Assembly (NCBI GenBank): GCA_905250075.1
Contig: CAJNOP010000420.1
Location: 1-64,000 of the forward strand
Direction of reading: 5' to 3'
Origin: Rotaria sp. Silwood1
Lineage: Eukaryota; Rotifera; Eurotatoria; Philodinida; Philodinidae
Length of the DNA stretch: 64,000 nt
Shown here piece after piece: positions 10,925 through 21,475 of the stretch (positions are counted from its first letter, which is position 1; every line of letters starts with the position of its first letter). The position numbers and the translations under genes are program-made. A model generated the notes under the pieces. The model was not told the DNA's origin, ran no database searches, and saw only the letters and a list, made by a program, of their open reading frames with translations.

Positions 10925-11495
10925 GCCGCTCTGCCGCAGAGATGTCCATCGTGGCGCTGCCGCTGCCGCGGTGGCGGTGGCGGCGCGGCAGCGGCAGGTT
11001 TTTAAAAAAAATCACCGCGGCAGCGGCGCGGTAGCGGCAGATTTTTTTAAAAGTCATCGCGGCAGCGGCGCGGTAGCGGCAGGTTTTTTAAAAAACCATC
11101 GCGGCAGCGGCAGGACTTTTTTGGAGGACATTGAAAAACTGTATGAATTTAATAGAATTTCACGATTTACAAATGAAACGCCCGGATATTGAATAAATAT
11201 GATGGACTAGTACCCATATCTCTGGTCAAATATAGTCACAGCAGTGAAATTAGAAACACTTTTTTGAAAATCGTCGCGGCAGCGGCGCGGTGGCGGCACG
11301 TTTATTTTATAATTCATCGCGGCAGCGGCGCGGCAGCGTTTCTTTTATAAGTCATCGCGGTGCGGCAGCGTCGCGGCAACATTTTTTTATAAACCGCCGC
11401 GGCGCGGCAGCGGTGCGGCAGCTTTTTTTTTCTAAGGCCGCGGCGCGGCAGCGGCAGATTTTCAGCCGCGATGGACATCTCTGCTCTGCCGCTAT
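10925..11495. repeat. Minisatellite of alternating GC-only and AT-only blocks with inverted ends
   Basis: Eight or nine degenerate units of about 41 bp each join a block such as CGCGGCAGCGGCGCGG to a block such as TTTTTTAAAA, in two groups (about 10960..11125 and 11270..11460) around ~145 bp of ordinary sequence. The ends are inverted: CTGCCGCAGAGATGTCCATCG at 10931..10951 faces CGATGGACATCTCTGCTCTGCCGC at 11469..11492. The array keeps long open frames on both strands, but these are by-products of the repeat (GSGAVAA-like) and I do not call them genes. Confidence 0.8.
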
Positions 11496-11751
11496 GTCGT
11501 TCTACCATTCTCACGCCGCTCTGCCTCCACACCCACTATTTTATTTTACTTACATTGCAATGTGTTTTTTTTTCTTTTAATGTGTGCATTCATATATATG
11601 AAATATATTTTCTGTATTTCTATTCAGTATTCTTTACTCTTAGACTATTGATTTTCTCCAGAAAGAATGAACTTTTAATCAGTGATAAGAATTTCGTCCA
11701 ATAAATGATAAGATAACAGTGCCTTTTTATAACATTGCTGAAAATATTTTT

Positions 11752-11876
11752 GAATGGGGGTGAGGGATGACTGTGCGTGTGAGTGTGGCTGCGTGAGATG
11801 GAGTGTAACTAAAACGATTGAAGATATTCATATCCACACTCATACTCACATTTCAGCCCAACTACACACTGTAAAA
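11752..11876. repeat. Telomere-like foldback element
   Basis: The G-rich arm (GGGGGTGAGGGATG, GTGTGAGTGTGG) is followed by a C-rich arm (CCACACTCATACTCACA). It is more diverged than other copies. Confidence 0.5.
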
Positions 11877-12378
11877 AAATTCATAGAGCAATAAAATCAA
11901 AAAGGGTTGATGAAAGTGCAACGTATAATAAACCCTTTTTATCGTATGTAAAATTTTTCTGAATCATTTTTAAAAGTTTAATAATGGGTTTAGGAAATTC
12001 TTAAACTCTTTCATATACCCTTTCAAAGGGTTTAGGATATTGTTTAGGAACTCAGGAAATAAAAAAATGAAAAAAATTCATTTGAATGACTTTTTTACAA
12101 ACTTTTCGTCAAAAGAATTCCGTTACATCAATTATTTCACGAAAATTGAACTCATCTGGGTAGATTCATTATTTTGATATCATTTTCATTGTATTAAATT
12201 GTTTACGCTGAAAAAAAAAGAAATTCTATTATTAATTTCAATTTTTCTACATGATTTGCATAAGATAATATTAATGTTTCTGAAAAATCATAATAATAAC
12301 AGTATTTTCATTGTTTTTGCATCATTTTCATTCCATTAAGTAGATTATTGCAAAAAAACTAAAATCATTGCACGGACG

Positions 12379-12488
12379 TGGGTGTGGGATATGGTTGTGA
12401 GTGTGGATGGGGTGTGGGTGTGAGGGTGTTGGTGAATGTGGGATGTGGGTGTTCAGAAGTTAAAACGTGCATATAAAGGGTGTGGGTG
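12379..12488 (+). repeat. G-rich telomere-like tract running into the assembly gap
   Basis: Repeats of GTGGGTGTGGGA, GGGGTGTGGGTGTGAGGG and a final GGGTGTGGGTG abut the run of Ns. The missing C-rich arm is probably inside the gap; a strong hairpin would explain why assembly failed here. Confidence 0.6.
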
Positions 12489-12588
12489 NNNNNNNNNNNN
12501 NNNNNNNNNNNNNNNNNNNNNNNNNNNNNNNNNNNNNNNNNNNNNNNNNNNNNNNNNNNNNNNNNNNNNNNNNNNNNNNNNNNNNNNN
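12489..12588. other. Assembly gap (100 N)
   Basis: Exactly 100 Ns, the usual placeholder for a gap of unknown length, bordered on the left by a G-rich telomere-like tract. Confidence 1.
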
Positions 12589-13268
12589 CATACTATTCAA
12601 TTGATCAACATATGCTTCTTCAAAAAAAAAACAATTATTATTCTACTGATGAATAATTTAAGAATTCACTAGGTTCAAATATTTAAATAGCAAAAATAAA
12701 TTTTTTTTCTGAAAGCCATTTCTTGCATGAAATTTCTTTGGTCTGTTTACTTAAACGAAAAATAATATTCATAGAGATACAGCAACTAAAAACAACAGCT
12801 ATTTACATCATTTAACAGTTTTGCACTTTAATTAAATAGTGATCAGCAAGTTTTGAATTGTAACAATTTTGTTTCAAAAAGACTAAATTTAAAATAGCTA
12901 GTTAAGCAAGCTACGACAATGCGGTAAAAACGACCTATTTTAAATAGCAGCATGTCTATTTAAAAGGTATCACTTTTGTGGAGGTATACTCATTGCTTAT
13001 GGCTGATATACGAGCATCTTAATTGACCTTTTGAACCAAGAAAAAATATTCTTCTTACCAATAACCACGGTGTCTCTTATTTTAAAAGCAAATTTGAAAG
13101 AAAGATCTCTTTTTTCTTACCTGTGTATTCACCTTGCTTGATGATAAACCGATAGAAGAGAATTGATCTTGATTTAAATTAAAAAAAAAAAATCGTTTTT
13201 CTTTTGTATTATTATCGGTTTGAAATACAAAACCCTCACAATCCAAGTTCATTATTCAACACAAGCAT

Positions 13269-13398
13269 AGTACGGGTGAAAAAAACTCGAAGAAAAGTAA
13301 TATTTATTTGCTTGTCTGGGTGGACGGTCATATTGATCCAGCAAACACGAATTATCAAAATACGCTCACACAATTGTACAATGTTGTCAGCGACGTTA
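13269..13398 (+). pseudogene. Possible exon fragment of a rotifer-type 'VWVD' domain protein
   Basis: The frame reads GEKNSKKSNIYLLVWVDG, then QNTLTQLYNVVSDVNLC. It resembles a short N-terminal alpha/beta domain (a hydrophobic strand, then [VI]W[VL]D, then a helix) that I associate with rotifer proteins also carrying ART or TPR domains. No clean continuation follows; from 13413 a telomere-like foldback begins. Recognition is from memory of the pattern only, so confidence is low. It could be an isolated exon or a decayed duplicate. Confidence 0.3.
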
Positions 13399-13412
13399 AT
13401 CTCTGCAAGAGA

Positions 13413-13466
13413 TCGAGTGTGGATGTAGGTTTCATTTTTACGAACACCCACCACTCCTCACTGTGG
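13413..13466. repeat. Short telomere-like foldback
   Basis: GTGTGGATGTAGGT then, after about 15 bases, AACACCCACCACTCCTCAC. It directly follows the possible VWVD exon fragment and may interrupt it. Confidence 0.4.
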
Positions 13467-13598
13467 AAGATCGACAACGAAACTAAACTAAATGCATTTT
13501 GTGGTTGTAGCACTTCTGTGCAAGGAAATTGAATTTTAATAAAAAAATTCGGACAATGATTCTTGTTCTTTTGAATCACTCTGTTTAGTGATGACAAT

Positions 13599-15990
13599 CA
13601 AAAGTATTATCAGAAACAACATAACTTTTTTATCCGATACTGAAAAAAAAGAAAGTAATCAGAGATAATCAGACAATCAGCTTTTATTCCTTTAATTTAA
13701 TTCATGTGTCTTTTTAAAAAATGCTCGCTGTGAGCAGATTGATACCATACAAATGCAATCTTATTTATCGATGCTGAAATGCCGTCAGAAGTGTTACACC
13801 AACTTCAACAATTGTTCTCTATTTTTTTTTGTTCTTCGTGGACAACATAGCAGTAATACGCAAAAAGAAACTTTTTGATACATTGTAGAACGAAAAAAGA
13901 AATTCACTTTTGTTTACTCTATGGACAGACATGCACAGGTAAGGTGCATACACTTTTTCTTTCTCTTGTACACGCTATGCAACGGTAAGGACTTTTTTTA
14001 AGAGACAAAAATTCTCATTTCTTGCTGTTAAATCACAGTTAAGTTTGTCAAGGGCATTCTTAATTCGAACATGCTGTTAGACTGTGGCAACACTATATAA
14101 AGCCGAGCGCTGATCCATCTATTAACGAGTTAGAGACAAGCTCGTCTCATCATTTATTACTCATTTACAAACAGAAACATGTGTCTTCTGATACATTCAC
14201 GCATTTCATCAGGTAGTTAACAATCGTTTGAAAATTATGATAGCAAGTATTTAAAATGTATTTTTCTCGAAGAAAATATGCTTAAACACTATGTTATTCG
14301 TTTGTTATGATTTAAATAAAAATAAGTTATAACTTGAAAAATTATATAATAGTTGGGGTTTGTTCGAGTCTGGAGGGATGCACAGCTTCCTCATTCTATC
14401 TCATTAGAAAAGTAGTTGTCTCGATTAAATTTCAATTTAAAACTTAGATAATAATTAAAATTTATGCAAGATATTCAATATAAGCAATGCAGATCTTATC
14501 GAAGTTTTCTTTCTGTGAACAAACTATAAAAATATTCTTTAAAGTATCATTAAAAAGAATCGAATGCAATATAAAGGAGAAACACTGCAATAGGTTATGA
14601 TGTGACTAGAAAAATTGCTATGTATTTGTTGGTCAGCTAAAATCTATTACTTCGAAACTTACATTTACAGTTGGTCTACTGAAAGAAAACTTTGATAGCA
14701 TTATTATACAGAAAGAAATCAGTTAATAAAAGTAAATCGATAGTACAAATTTTAAAAACAATACTCTTGAATCGGAACGTTTTGAACTAGCTGTATACTT
14801 CTTTCAAATAGCTGGAAGTTTAAAAAATTATGATAAATAATTCACACACTGCTTTTGTCTGCAAGGACCCTAAGCAGTATTTTTCATTAAATACAACTTA
14901 AAATGTGCTTTCAAGCGTCTTGTCTTAGTTTTTTACTTATATTATCTAATAGCAATCTGAAACAAAGAATTTCACAGATTTTTCGAAGAAAAAGATAGCC
15001 TTCGATTCGAAAAGAGACTAGCAAAGATCTTTGCTAGGATTTCAAAGCGATGAAGTGCTGTTTTAGCCTTGCATAAAATGATATAAATGAGAGTACTATT
15101 TTTCAAAGTTCACTTCATCTTTTCCTCATATTGAAAAAACTGACGATTCTATACTATTAGGATTGTAGAGGATTCGGCGCAATCGAATACACTACAACAA
15201 CATGTCAAAAATACTATTAGTAGAATAAATTTTTGCTAACCTTGGAGTCACAATTAGTATAGTCTGATGTTATGCTTCATATTATGCAAGAAAGATGTCT
15301 TTTTAGAATTTTTTAGTTTTTTCCTGTTGTAAGTATTTTGAGTCCATCTCGATGAAAACAATCTTTATGTCACATTTTGTCGGATGACAAAAAATATAGT
15401 TCGTTTCAAATGCAGTCTATAGAGCAATTGATCTTCTGAAAAAAAACTATGTACATTTATAGACATGAATTCCATTCTATCAAACGGTTACTTTGAGTTT
15501 AGAAGTTTTCAACCAACTTTAGAGGATTGTTTTCAACAGATAGTAATAAATTGGTCGAAACATGCAAAAACATTATTGTATCGAATTATTCTCTGTTACT
15601 GTTTAGCGTTCATAATTTCATATAAAACTATGATACATATTGCCCTTCCTGTATAGGTACTTGATGACAAAATAGAAATCACTGATCTTATGAATAAATA
15701 CGATAATCTATAAATAATTGAAACTATTCTTTCTGTGTTGTTTTGTGTATGATCTTTGTTAAAATATTAGTTTTCAGTCGAAGATAAAGAACGTCTTGTT
15801 GCTAAATATTTTTCTTTAGGATCTTCTTTCTTTCTTGCTTTTCACTCTAGATAGTTATTTTTTATAGCCTACTAGAATGCATTTAATGACAGCAAAACAA
15901 TAAAATCAAATTTGATAACAATCTCAATTTACGGTGTCGTTCTCTATTAAGTTTCTACATATCTTACGACTACTAAAAACCATATCCAAG
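13599..15990. other. Non-coding stretch upstream of the type II membrane protein gene
   Basis: No gene recognised over 2.4 kb. The only notable signal is a TATA box at 14094 with a possible short leader exon ending at a donor (TCATCAG/GTAGTT near 14212); see the separate entry. Confidence 0.4.
14094..14212 (+). promoter_or_regulatory. Candidate TATA promoter and leader exon
   Basis: TATATAA at 14094..14100 sits in a locally GC-richer context (AAGCCGAGCGC). About 110 bases downstream, TTCATCAG/GTAGTT reads as a splice donor. It could be the promoter and 5' exon of the gene whose coding exon starts at 15991; an acceptor just upstream (for example CACTCTAG near 15850) would complete it. Sequence signals only. 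Confidence 0.3.
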
Positions 15991-17148
15991 ATGAATACAA
16001 CTTCAAATGACTCGCATACGACTGGCATCTGGTCAATGGACACAGAAAAAACCCCAATGGTTCATATGAACACTAATCAATCCCATCTAGTTGAATTGAA
16101 AAGCGCTCGTTTTCGATGGATAGTGCCGGCGACCATCTTACTCTTATCAATTTTACTTTTTGTGTTCTACAATCGGCAAGTTTTTCAATACCGTAGTGGC
16201 AAGCATGCAAACTCAGGGACTAAGATGCATTTATCAACTGGAATTGATTTGAACCATTCGCAACTCAATCAAACAAAACTTATTGATAAGGAGAAGTCAT
16301 GTTTCAATGAAACTAATAATTTAACAGACGTGTTTATCGATATCACACGAAAACCTGTGAGCTTTTGGGAAAAAAATGACATTGTGTTAGTTATTCATTT
16401 CAACCATGGCCACTACTATGAGCGAATTAGTTTTCTTACGATATATAGGAATCTTTTTCGACTAGTTGTTTTCACTGGTCCAGTTCCACATCCACAAGTG
16501 ATTCTTTGTCCTGAGGGGCATATCGGTCATCAAGCTTACAATTGTCTTACGCGAGTAATCACTCGATGCCCCAATCATAATGGGTATCTGATGTCTCACT
16601 TTGATTTAATACCAATATTCTTCAATCTCGAGAAACTTAACTTGGACAGTATATGGCTTCCAAATATTGATTTGACTGATCCAACACATGCTACTGGTTG
16701 GCATTGGGATTTAGGCATTGGAAAAAAAGGAGCCCTTTCGTTTTTGTCTGATATCAAAGAACTCAGTCGTAATAGTAGTCAATATTTTAAATACCTAACT
16801 AATTATCTAAATAATACACAAGACAAACTTCCAAAAGCTTTCTCCGATATATTCTACATTCCTCAGCGCATGATTGCAGATTGGCTAGAAGTGACAAAGC
16901 TCATATTCAAGTATCAAATTTTTCTTGAAATTGGCTTTCCACTTGCTGCTACGGCGTTGTCTTCTTCTAAGAACGATTTAATTGTCCTACGTGGTGAAAA
17001 CTGGAATACACTCAGTCCCAACGATACAATAAATATCAATCCTCAACTCAACTATTATCATCGCATCGATCATACATCGCGTTTACATCAAGGATTTATT
17101 GAATTTGTTGTCAATAAAACTATTTTATTGTCACTTTTTCATCGTTGA
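15991..17148 (+). CDS. Type II membrane protein, luminal glycosyltransferase-like domain (unknown)
   Basis: A single exon of 385 residues from the first ATG in good context (AAGATGAAT). An earlier GTG would extend it by 19 residues but is not a credible start. One transmembrane segment lies at residues 43-60 (WIVPATILLLSILLFVFY) after a polar N-terminus, followed by a large domain with many N-glycosylation sequons (NHS, NQT, NET, NLT, NSS, NNT, NDT, NKT). This is the layout of a Golgi type II enzyme. The domain has KNDIVLVIHFN, an RLVVFTGP strand and GYLMSHFDLIPIF, which look like a nucleotide-sugar-binding alpha/beta fold with a possible H-x-D metal site, but I cannot name the family. The frame is fully open and is probably a working gene. 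Confidence 0.65.
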   Translation: MNTTSNDSHTTGIWSMDTEKTPMVHMNTNQSHLVELKSARFRWIVPATILLLSILLFVFYNRQVFQYRSGKHANSGTKMHLSTGIDLNHSQLNQTKLIDKEKSCFNETNNLTDVFIDITRKPVSFWEKNDIVLVIHFNHGHYYERISFLTIYRNLFRLVVFTGPVPHPQVILCPEGHIGHQAYNCLTRVITRCPNHNGYLMSHFDLIPIFFNLEKLNLDSIWLPNIDLTDPTHATGWHWDLGIGKKGALSFLSDIKELSRNSSQYFKYLTNYLNNTQDKLPKAFSDIFYIPQRMIADWLEVTKLIFKYQIFLEIGFPLAATALSSSKNDLIVLRGENWNTLSPNDTININPQLNYYHRIDHTSRLHQGFIEFVVNKTILLSLFHR

Positions 17149-18355
17149 AAATACAACTGAGTAAGTTGCGAAAGTAATTCATTAGTATTTAAATTGATCA
17201 TGTATTAGAGTTGTGATGAGTGTAAGTGCAAATATGGTTGTGAGTTTTAGTCTTCTTTTCACTGAGCATGCTTATCGTAACTTCTAGTGAAAAAAAAAAA
17301 AATTTTGTTAAGACAAATTAGAAAAAAATCCTATCTTACTTTTACTATCGACTTATGGAAAGCCCAGTATCAAGAGTAATCGAAATTTGATCTTTCTGAT
17401 ACATTTAACTAATTTCAATTTCTAGTAAATTAACTATTGCTCAGTCTTCTATCTATGCATGAGTTATATATTTATAATCACGACGTGAATACCATTAGTA
17501 TTTGAGCTAGATACAATCTTGACTCTTCACAAGAAAGCCTTAGTGTTGAATCAAACGAGTCTTTAAGAAATTTTGCATAAGCGTTGCGTTATAAATATAA
17601 TCGATTTCTCTAGATAGTATTCAGTTTTTAGTCAATTGCAAAATCATATCTGTAAGTAGTTTTTCGTTATTCTTTCGTTTTGGAATTCTAGGTTTTTTCA
17701 ATCTACTCTAGTGATTTTTTTTATTTCTACAGGTTCACAAAACTGTATTTGATGTTAAAACTTATTGCACATTGATATCTCTCTCGAAACAAAATTCTGA
17801 TATATTCAAACGATAAAATAAAATTGTATTTAATTATTAATTGATATACTTGTGCTAAATCATAATTCTTATATTTTAGAAAGGTAATTCTATTCCTAGG
17901 AAATTCCACATATCCAAGAAAAGTACTCGATTATCTAATATTATAAGAAAACATAACCAAAGACTGGATCACCGTTCATGATTGGATTCTGTTGAAGACG
18001 TTTACAACCATCATATTTAGCAAAATATCTAATAAAAGAATCGGCAAGTTCCTTTGAAAGGATCATTTACAATGTCAACTATCTATATAATATTCGTCCT
18101 GATTTATATAAATATCAATAGATTCATTATAGCATGATAAAGTTTTGCAAGAATAATTAACATAGATGTGCAAACAAATGTGAATATAGGATATTAGTAA
18201 TAAAATTCGTCGTGAGATATTGTGATAAAAGTAAATTTCATCTTGACAATAGACAATTGAAGAACTTTCAATAATTGAAATATTCAACAGTTGAACTATG
18301 TTAAATTATCGAAAGAAAATAAAGCATTTTTTTTTGCTTTCCGTCAGTTAAATTA
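17149..18355. other. Intergenic, no gene seen
   Basis: AT-rich non-coding sequence. Short open frames on the minus strand (17.7-18.3 kb) look random: biased to I, Y and N, with no motif. Confidence 0.4.
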
Positions 18356-18374
18356 CAGACAGTATCATAAAGGG

Positions 18375-18812
18375 ATCAACTTTTCTTTTTTGCTGTATCA
18401 ATTACACGATCAATAGCTAAACTATCGATATACACATCAACGTATGGTTGTTTAATCAGCAACTTATCCTATGGTATCTCAAATTTAGTCAATGCTTCCA
18501 GTGTTATGAGTTCAATATCAACAAGTATTGCAGCAGCAGTATCTTTCTGAGTGTGGGTTGGAATGAAGAGAACAAGAACACCTATACCCACACACCCCAC
18601 GTTTTTATACAACTGGTATCTTGAATAGTTAAATAATTGTATAGTTTCTGAATAATTTTCTTGAGCATCAAATCCGTAGAAGGATTAATTTCGTATGTGT
18701 GACGCTGATTTAGGGGATAATTAGTATATCTTTGATTGTATCTTAAATTATAGAAGACATCACATATCAATGGAATGTCCATTGTATTTTGTTTTTCGAT
18801 GGATAGCTTCAT
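18375..18812 (-). pseudogene. HAD-superfamily phosphatase-like gene remnant split by a hairpin
   Basis: Reading the minus strand from 18553 gives DTAAAILVDIELITLEALTKF-EIP-stop-DKLLIKQPYVDVYIDSLAID, ending at 18375. This matches the C-terminal part of HAD phosphatases of the capsule/LPS type (compare TLEKFNIPYDELIFGKPYADxYIDDLAVN); the stop is TAG where Tyr is usual. Upstream, 18602..18812 is an open frame (RYTNYPLNQRHTYEINPS, then MLKKIIQKLYNYLTIQD) that could be the preceding part. Between them lies a telomere-like hairpin (18547..18600), which apparently inserted into the gene. The phosphatase type is mostly bacterial, so horizontal transfer followed by decay is possible. The upstream half is not independently identified. 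Confidence 0.4.
18547..18600. repeat. Telomere-like foldback inside the HAD-like remnant
   Basis: GAGTGTGGGTTGG, a 25-base loop, then ACCCACACACCCCAC. It separates two stretches that both look like coding remnants on the minus strand. Confidence 0.6.
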
Positions 18813-18839
18813 ATCAATCAGTACCAGTCTGAATCAACA

Positions 18840-19569
18840 GTTATTGTATTTTTGACGAATGAATTAAATGCCAACTATATTTTGCAGAAGTTCTTTGATA
18901 ATTTGTTTAAATTAAAACCTTTGATAATATATTATTCGTTCACAATATTTATAATCATCGACATGCATAAAACTCATCTCCTGTTGGAGATTATTTAAAT
19001 GAATGACATGTTTTCTATTTCGAATTAAAAAGTTTTGATTTTTAAAGTGGGTCTTTAAATTCCCATGACCTTTATGGAATGTTAAAGATTATATTTTCTA
19101 TTCAAAATGACTTTGATCTTCTTGAAATTTTCCGTTCGAAAATATCTTGAATTATCTTCGAATTTTCTTTCATAAAATTATCTATTGGCGTTCGAATCAA
19201 TCTTATATTTCATTCTAAGTTGTATCATTAAGGTCTTTTATTTGTTATCGAATTTTACTGTTCAAACTCTTTTACTTTATTAAACATTGGTATGAATTGT
19301 CATTAAGGAAAATTAGTTTGAATTAATTAATATTGGTTTTCTTTTACATTATGATTAATAAGAAATATGTACAGCTTCATCAAAAATAACATATGGAAGT
19401 TGAACAATACTAAATTTATAGAGTTCGATCAATAAGGATGTTGCTGTGAGTAAAAAATGAACTATACCTACGCCCCAAGCAAGCAAAACATTATAGTGTT
19501 CTCAATAGTCAGTTAGGTTGCACAGTATAATAATATAATAGGAGTCTACACAAACCAGGCGACATTATT
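18840..19569. other. Intergenic, no gene seen
   Basis: AT-rich sequence without recognisable coding or RNA features. It ends at the stop codon of the two-TM protein gene. Confidence 0.4.
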
Positions 19570-21475
19570 CTATAAATCAGCGCGTTCTCGTAGACGACAG
19601 AATACGATCAATGAAACGATAGCGAATGGGATAGATATTCCACCAATTATAAGTAAAATGAGAGAATAAAAAGTATTTGGCTGATACCATGTTACTTGAG
19701 ATGGTTTCTTTGTATTGTACCAACATGGATATGAAGACCCAACCTAAACGAGAGGGTGTTCAAAATAAAAATTTATTTCAGCAGTTCCAAGTTGCCTGAA
19801 ACCATTATGGTAAATATATAAACTGGCAATCCAATGACTAGAAAATGTATGAGACATAAGTGAGAGAAATTCTTTCATCATTTCCTAATCGAGATTGTAA
19901 TTACTTTTGAAGAAAAGCTGATCAGTATATATATTGAACGTCTAGAGATCAATATTCCATATATTCACCTGCTCTTTATCGTATGTAGAAGACTTTGCGA
20001 GGATCATGTCAAAGAAGCTTCGCAAAATCTAGCAGTATGTAGACAGGAACTTCTTTTTCGATGCAGAATCATTAAAATCCTGGTAGAATTCTAGATGAAT
20101 CGTGTTTTGAATTCTCTCAGAATCTTCAAATTCTGTGGCAACACGATTTCTTCAGGATTTAGTTGATTCTTTACGAAAAACCAGCAAATTCTTGATGGAA
20201 TCTGATTGCATTTGTTAAGAATCGACATGGAAATATCAAAGATTTCCACTAGGATTGGTTTCTTCTCACGTCCTGCTTTCTTCTGTTTCGTGTGCCTACT
20301 TGAAATATGTTCAAGGGCTTTGTAATATGTATGCAATTTATTCGAAAAAAAGTCCTCCTTTATAGACCAGGATATATCATTTCAGGACCCATCACACAGA
20401 CTATAACGGACACGGTAACACGCTATCTTTTAACTGTAAGGACTCATGGCTTCTTGACTTTTTACCTATTGCGAAGTTTTGTATTGTTTTGAAACTTTAA
20501 CCTAAAAAAAATTTTTCTTCATCTCTCTCAAAAAATGTAATGCTTTGATCCCGACGATGCCGCTAGTGATGAGAAATACCGGAGCATAGCATGTCACTGG
20601 TCTTATTAACGATGGTGATCAATATGATACGCGACGGCATATAGAATTAAAGACGTTCCATCGTATTTTGCAACCAATAACATGGGCTGGGCTGATGAAG
20701 GGGCATCGCGATCTATCTGTTGAAGTAGAATCTGCTTCTTTGATAGTCGGCATGGGCGCAAAGGTCTTCGTATTGGTGATGGAGCCAAAAACGTGTCCAT
20801 GAAATCGCTCAAAAATTAATAATAGAGACTGGAGATTAATTACTCTCAGTATATCATCTGATACACAGAAACTCAATCTTTTAACGAGACACGTTTGAAT
20901 GTAAGAATCACTGCCTGTGTTTATGCTCTTTCACCTCCATTCAAAAAGCCCAAAAGCAAGTTATTTCCATGTCATTTGGTACGTTAGAAGGGGAATAATG
21001 ATAAAAATGAATTGATAAAATGCACTAAAATTTAAGCATACACAGATTCGAGTCCTATTGGGATTTCCTTGAAAACATCGTCTATATATTCCCATTACTC
21101 TATAAATAACTAGAGGTCGATGATACATACCTTATATTTGTCAGATTTGATTTCCACGGCCTTGTAAGATCTTTCTGCATCTTCTCGTATGGTTCCTCCA
21201 TGTGTTCTATTTTGACCGAATTCCACTTGCCAGACTGGTACATAACACTTCTCATTCGTCATACGCTGCTGGTTATATTGTAAGCATCTACTGATAGTCT
21301 CGTAGCTTGCCGATCGAACGAGACAAGAATCCTCCATATTGAAGGGTACTCTATTACGCTCTTGAATATAGAATGGACCGCCGACTGAAAAACAGACAAT
21401 AGCAATAGCGAAGAAAATACATCCAATGCCCAGTGCAATCTTCGCTAATCGTGGTCTGGAACAGGACTTTGCCAT
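19570..21475 (-). CDS. Two-TM protein with cysteine-bearing ectodomain (KCNMB/TipE-like layout)
   Basis: Exon 1 (about 21131..21475) starts MAKSCSRPRLAK and ends KSDKYK at a clean donor (AAG/GTATGT). Exon 2 (19570..19743) follows an acceptor (GTTTAG) and reads VGSSYPCWYNTKK, then a TM segment, ending RERADL-stop. Both junctions are phase 0, so the 172-residue model is coherent: a short cytosolic N-terminus, TM1 at about residues 10-32, an extracellular loop with four cysteines, TM2, and a short basic tail. That topology and four-Cys loop recall beta subunits of BK channels (KCNMB) and insect TipE, but sequence similarity is not enough to claim it. The intron is about 1.39 kb and might hide another exon. 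Probably functional. Confidence 0.55.
20619..20876 (-). other. Unidentified open frame inside the two-TM gene intron
   Basis: Two overlapping minus-strand frames. One reads RPLRPCRLSKKQILLQQ, then APSSAQPMLLVAKYDGT and LILYAVAYHID, which has protein-like composition. It has no donor or acceptor and ends in two stops. I do not recognise it; it may be a decayed exon of an unrelated gene. Confidence 0.2.

Larger units (their letters stand above)
11496..13268. other. Gene-poor stretch with foldbacks and an assembly gap
   Basis: No coding sequence recognised. It contains two telomere-like tracts (11752..11876 and 12379..12488), the dispersed repeat at 11877..11945 and a gap. Several TTTAAAATAGC-like motifs recur between 12660 and 12970; their meaning is unknown. 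Confidence 0.4.

Noticed and set aside
10857-11580. Four Ala/Gly/Arg-rich open frames on both strands
   Set aside because: They are by-products of the GC/AT minisatellite, present on both strands and lacking any conserved domain.
14361-14385. GTTCGAGTCTGG, similar to a tRNA B box
   Set aside because: No A box or acceptor stem at the right distance upstream.
15934-15990. Earlier GTG start for the 15991 gene
   Set aside because: Non-ATG start; the ATG at 15991 has a good context and gives a typical type II N-terminus.
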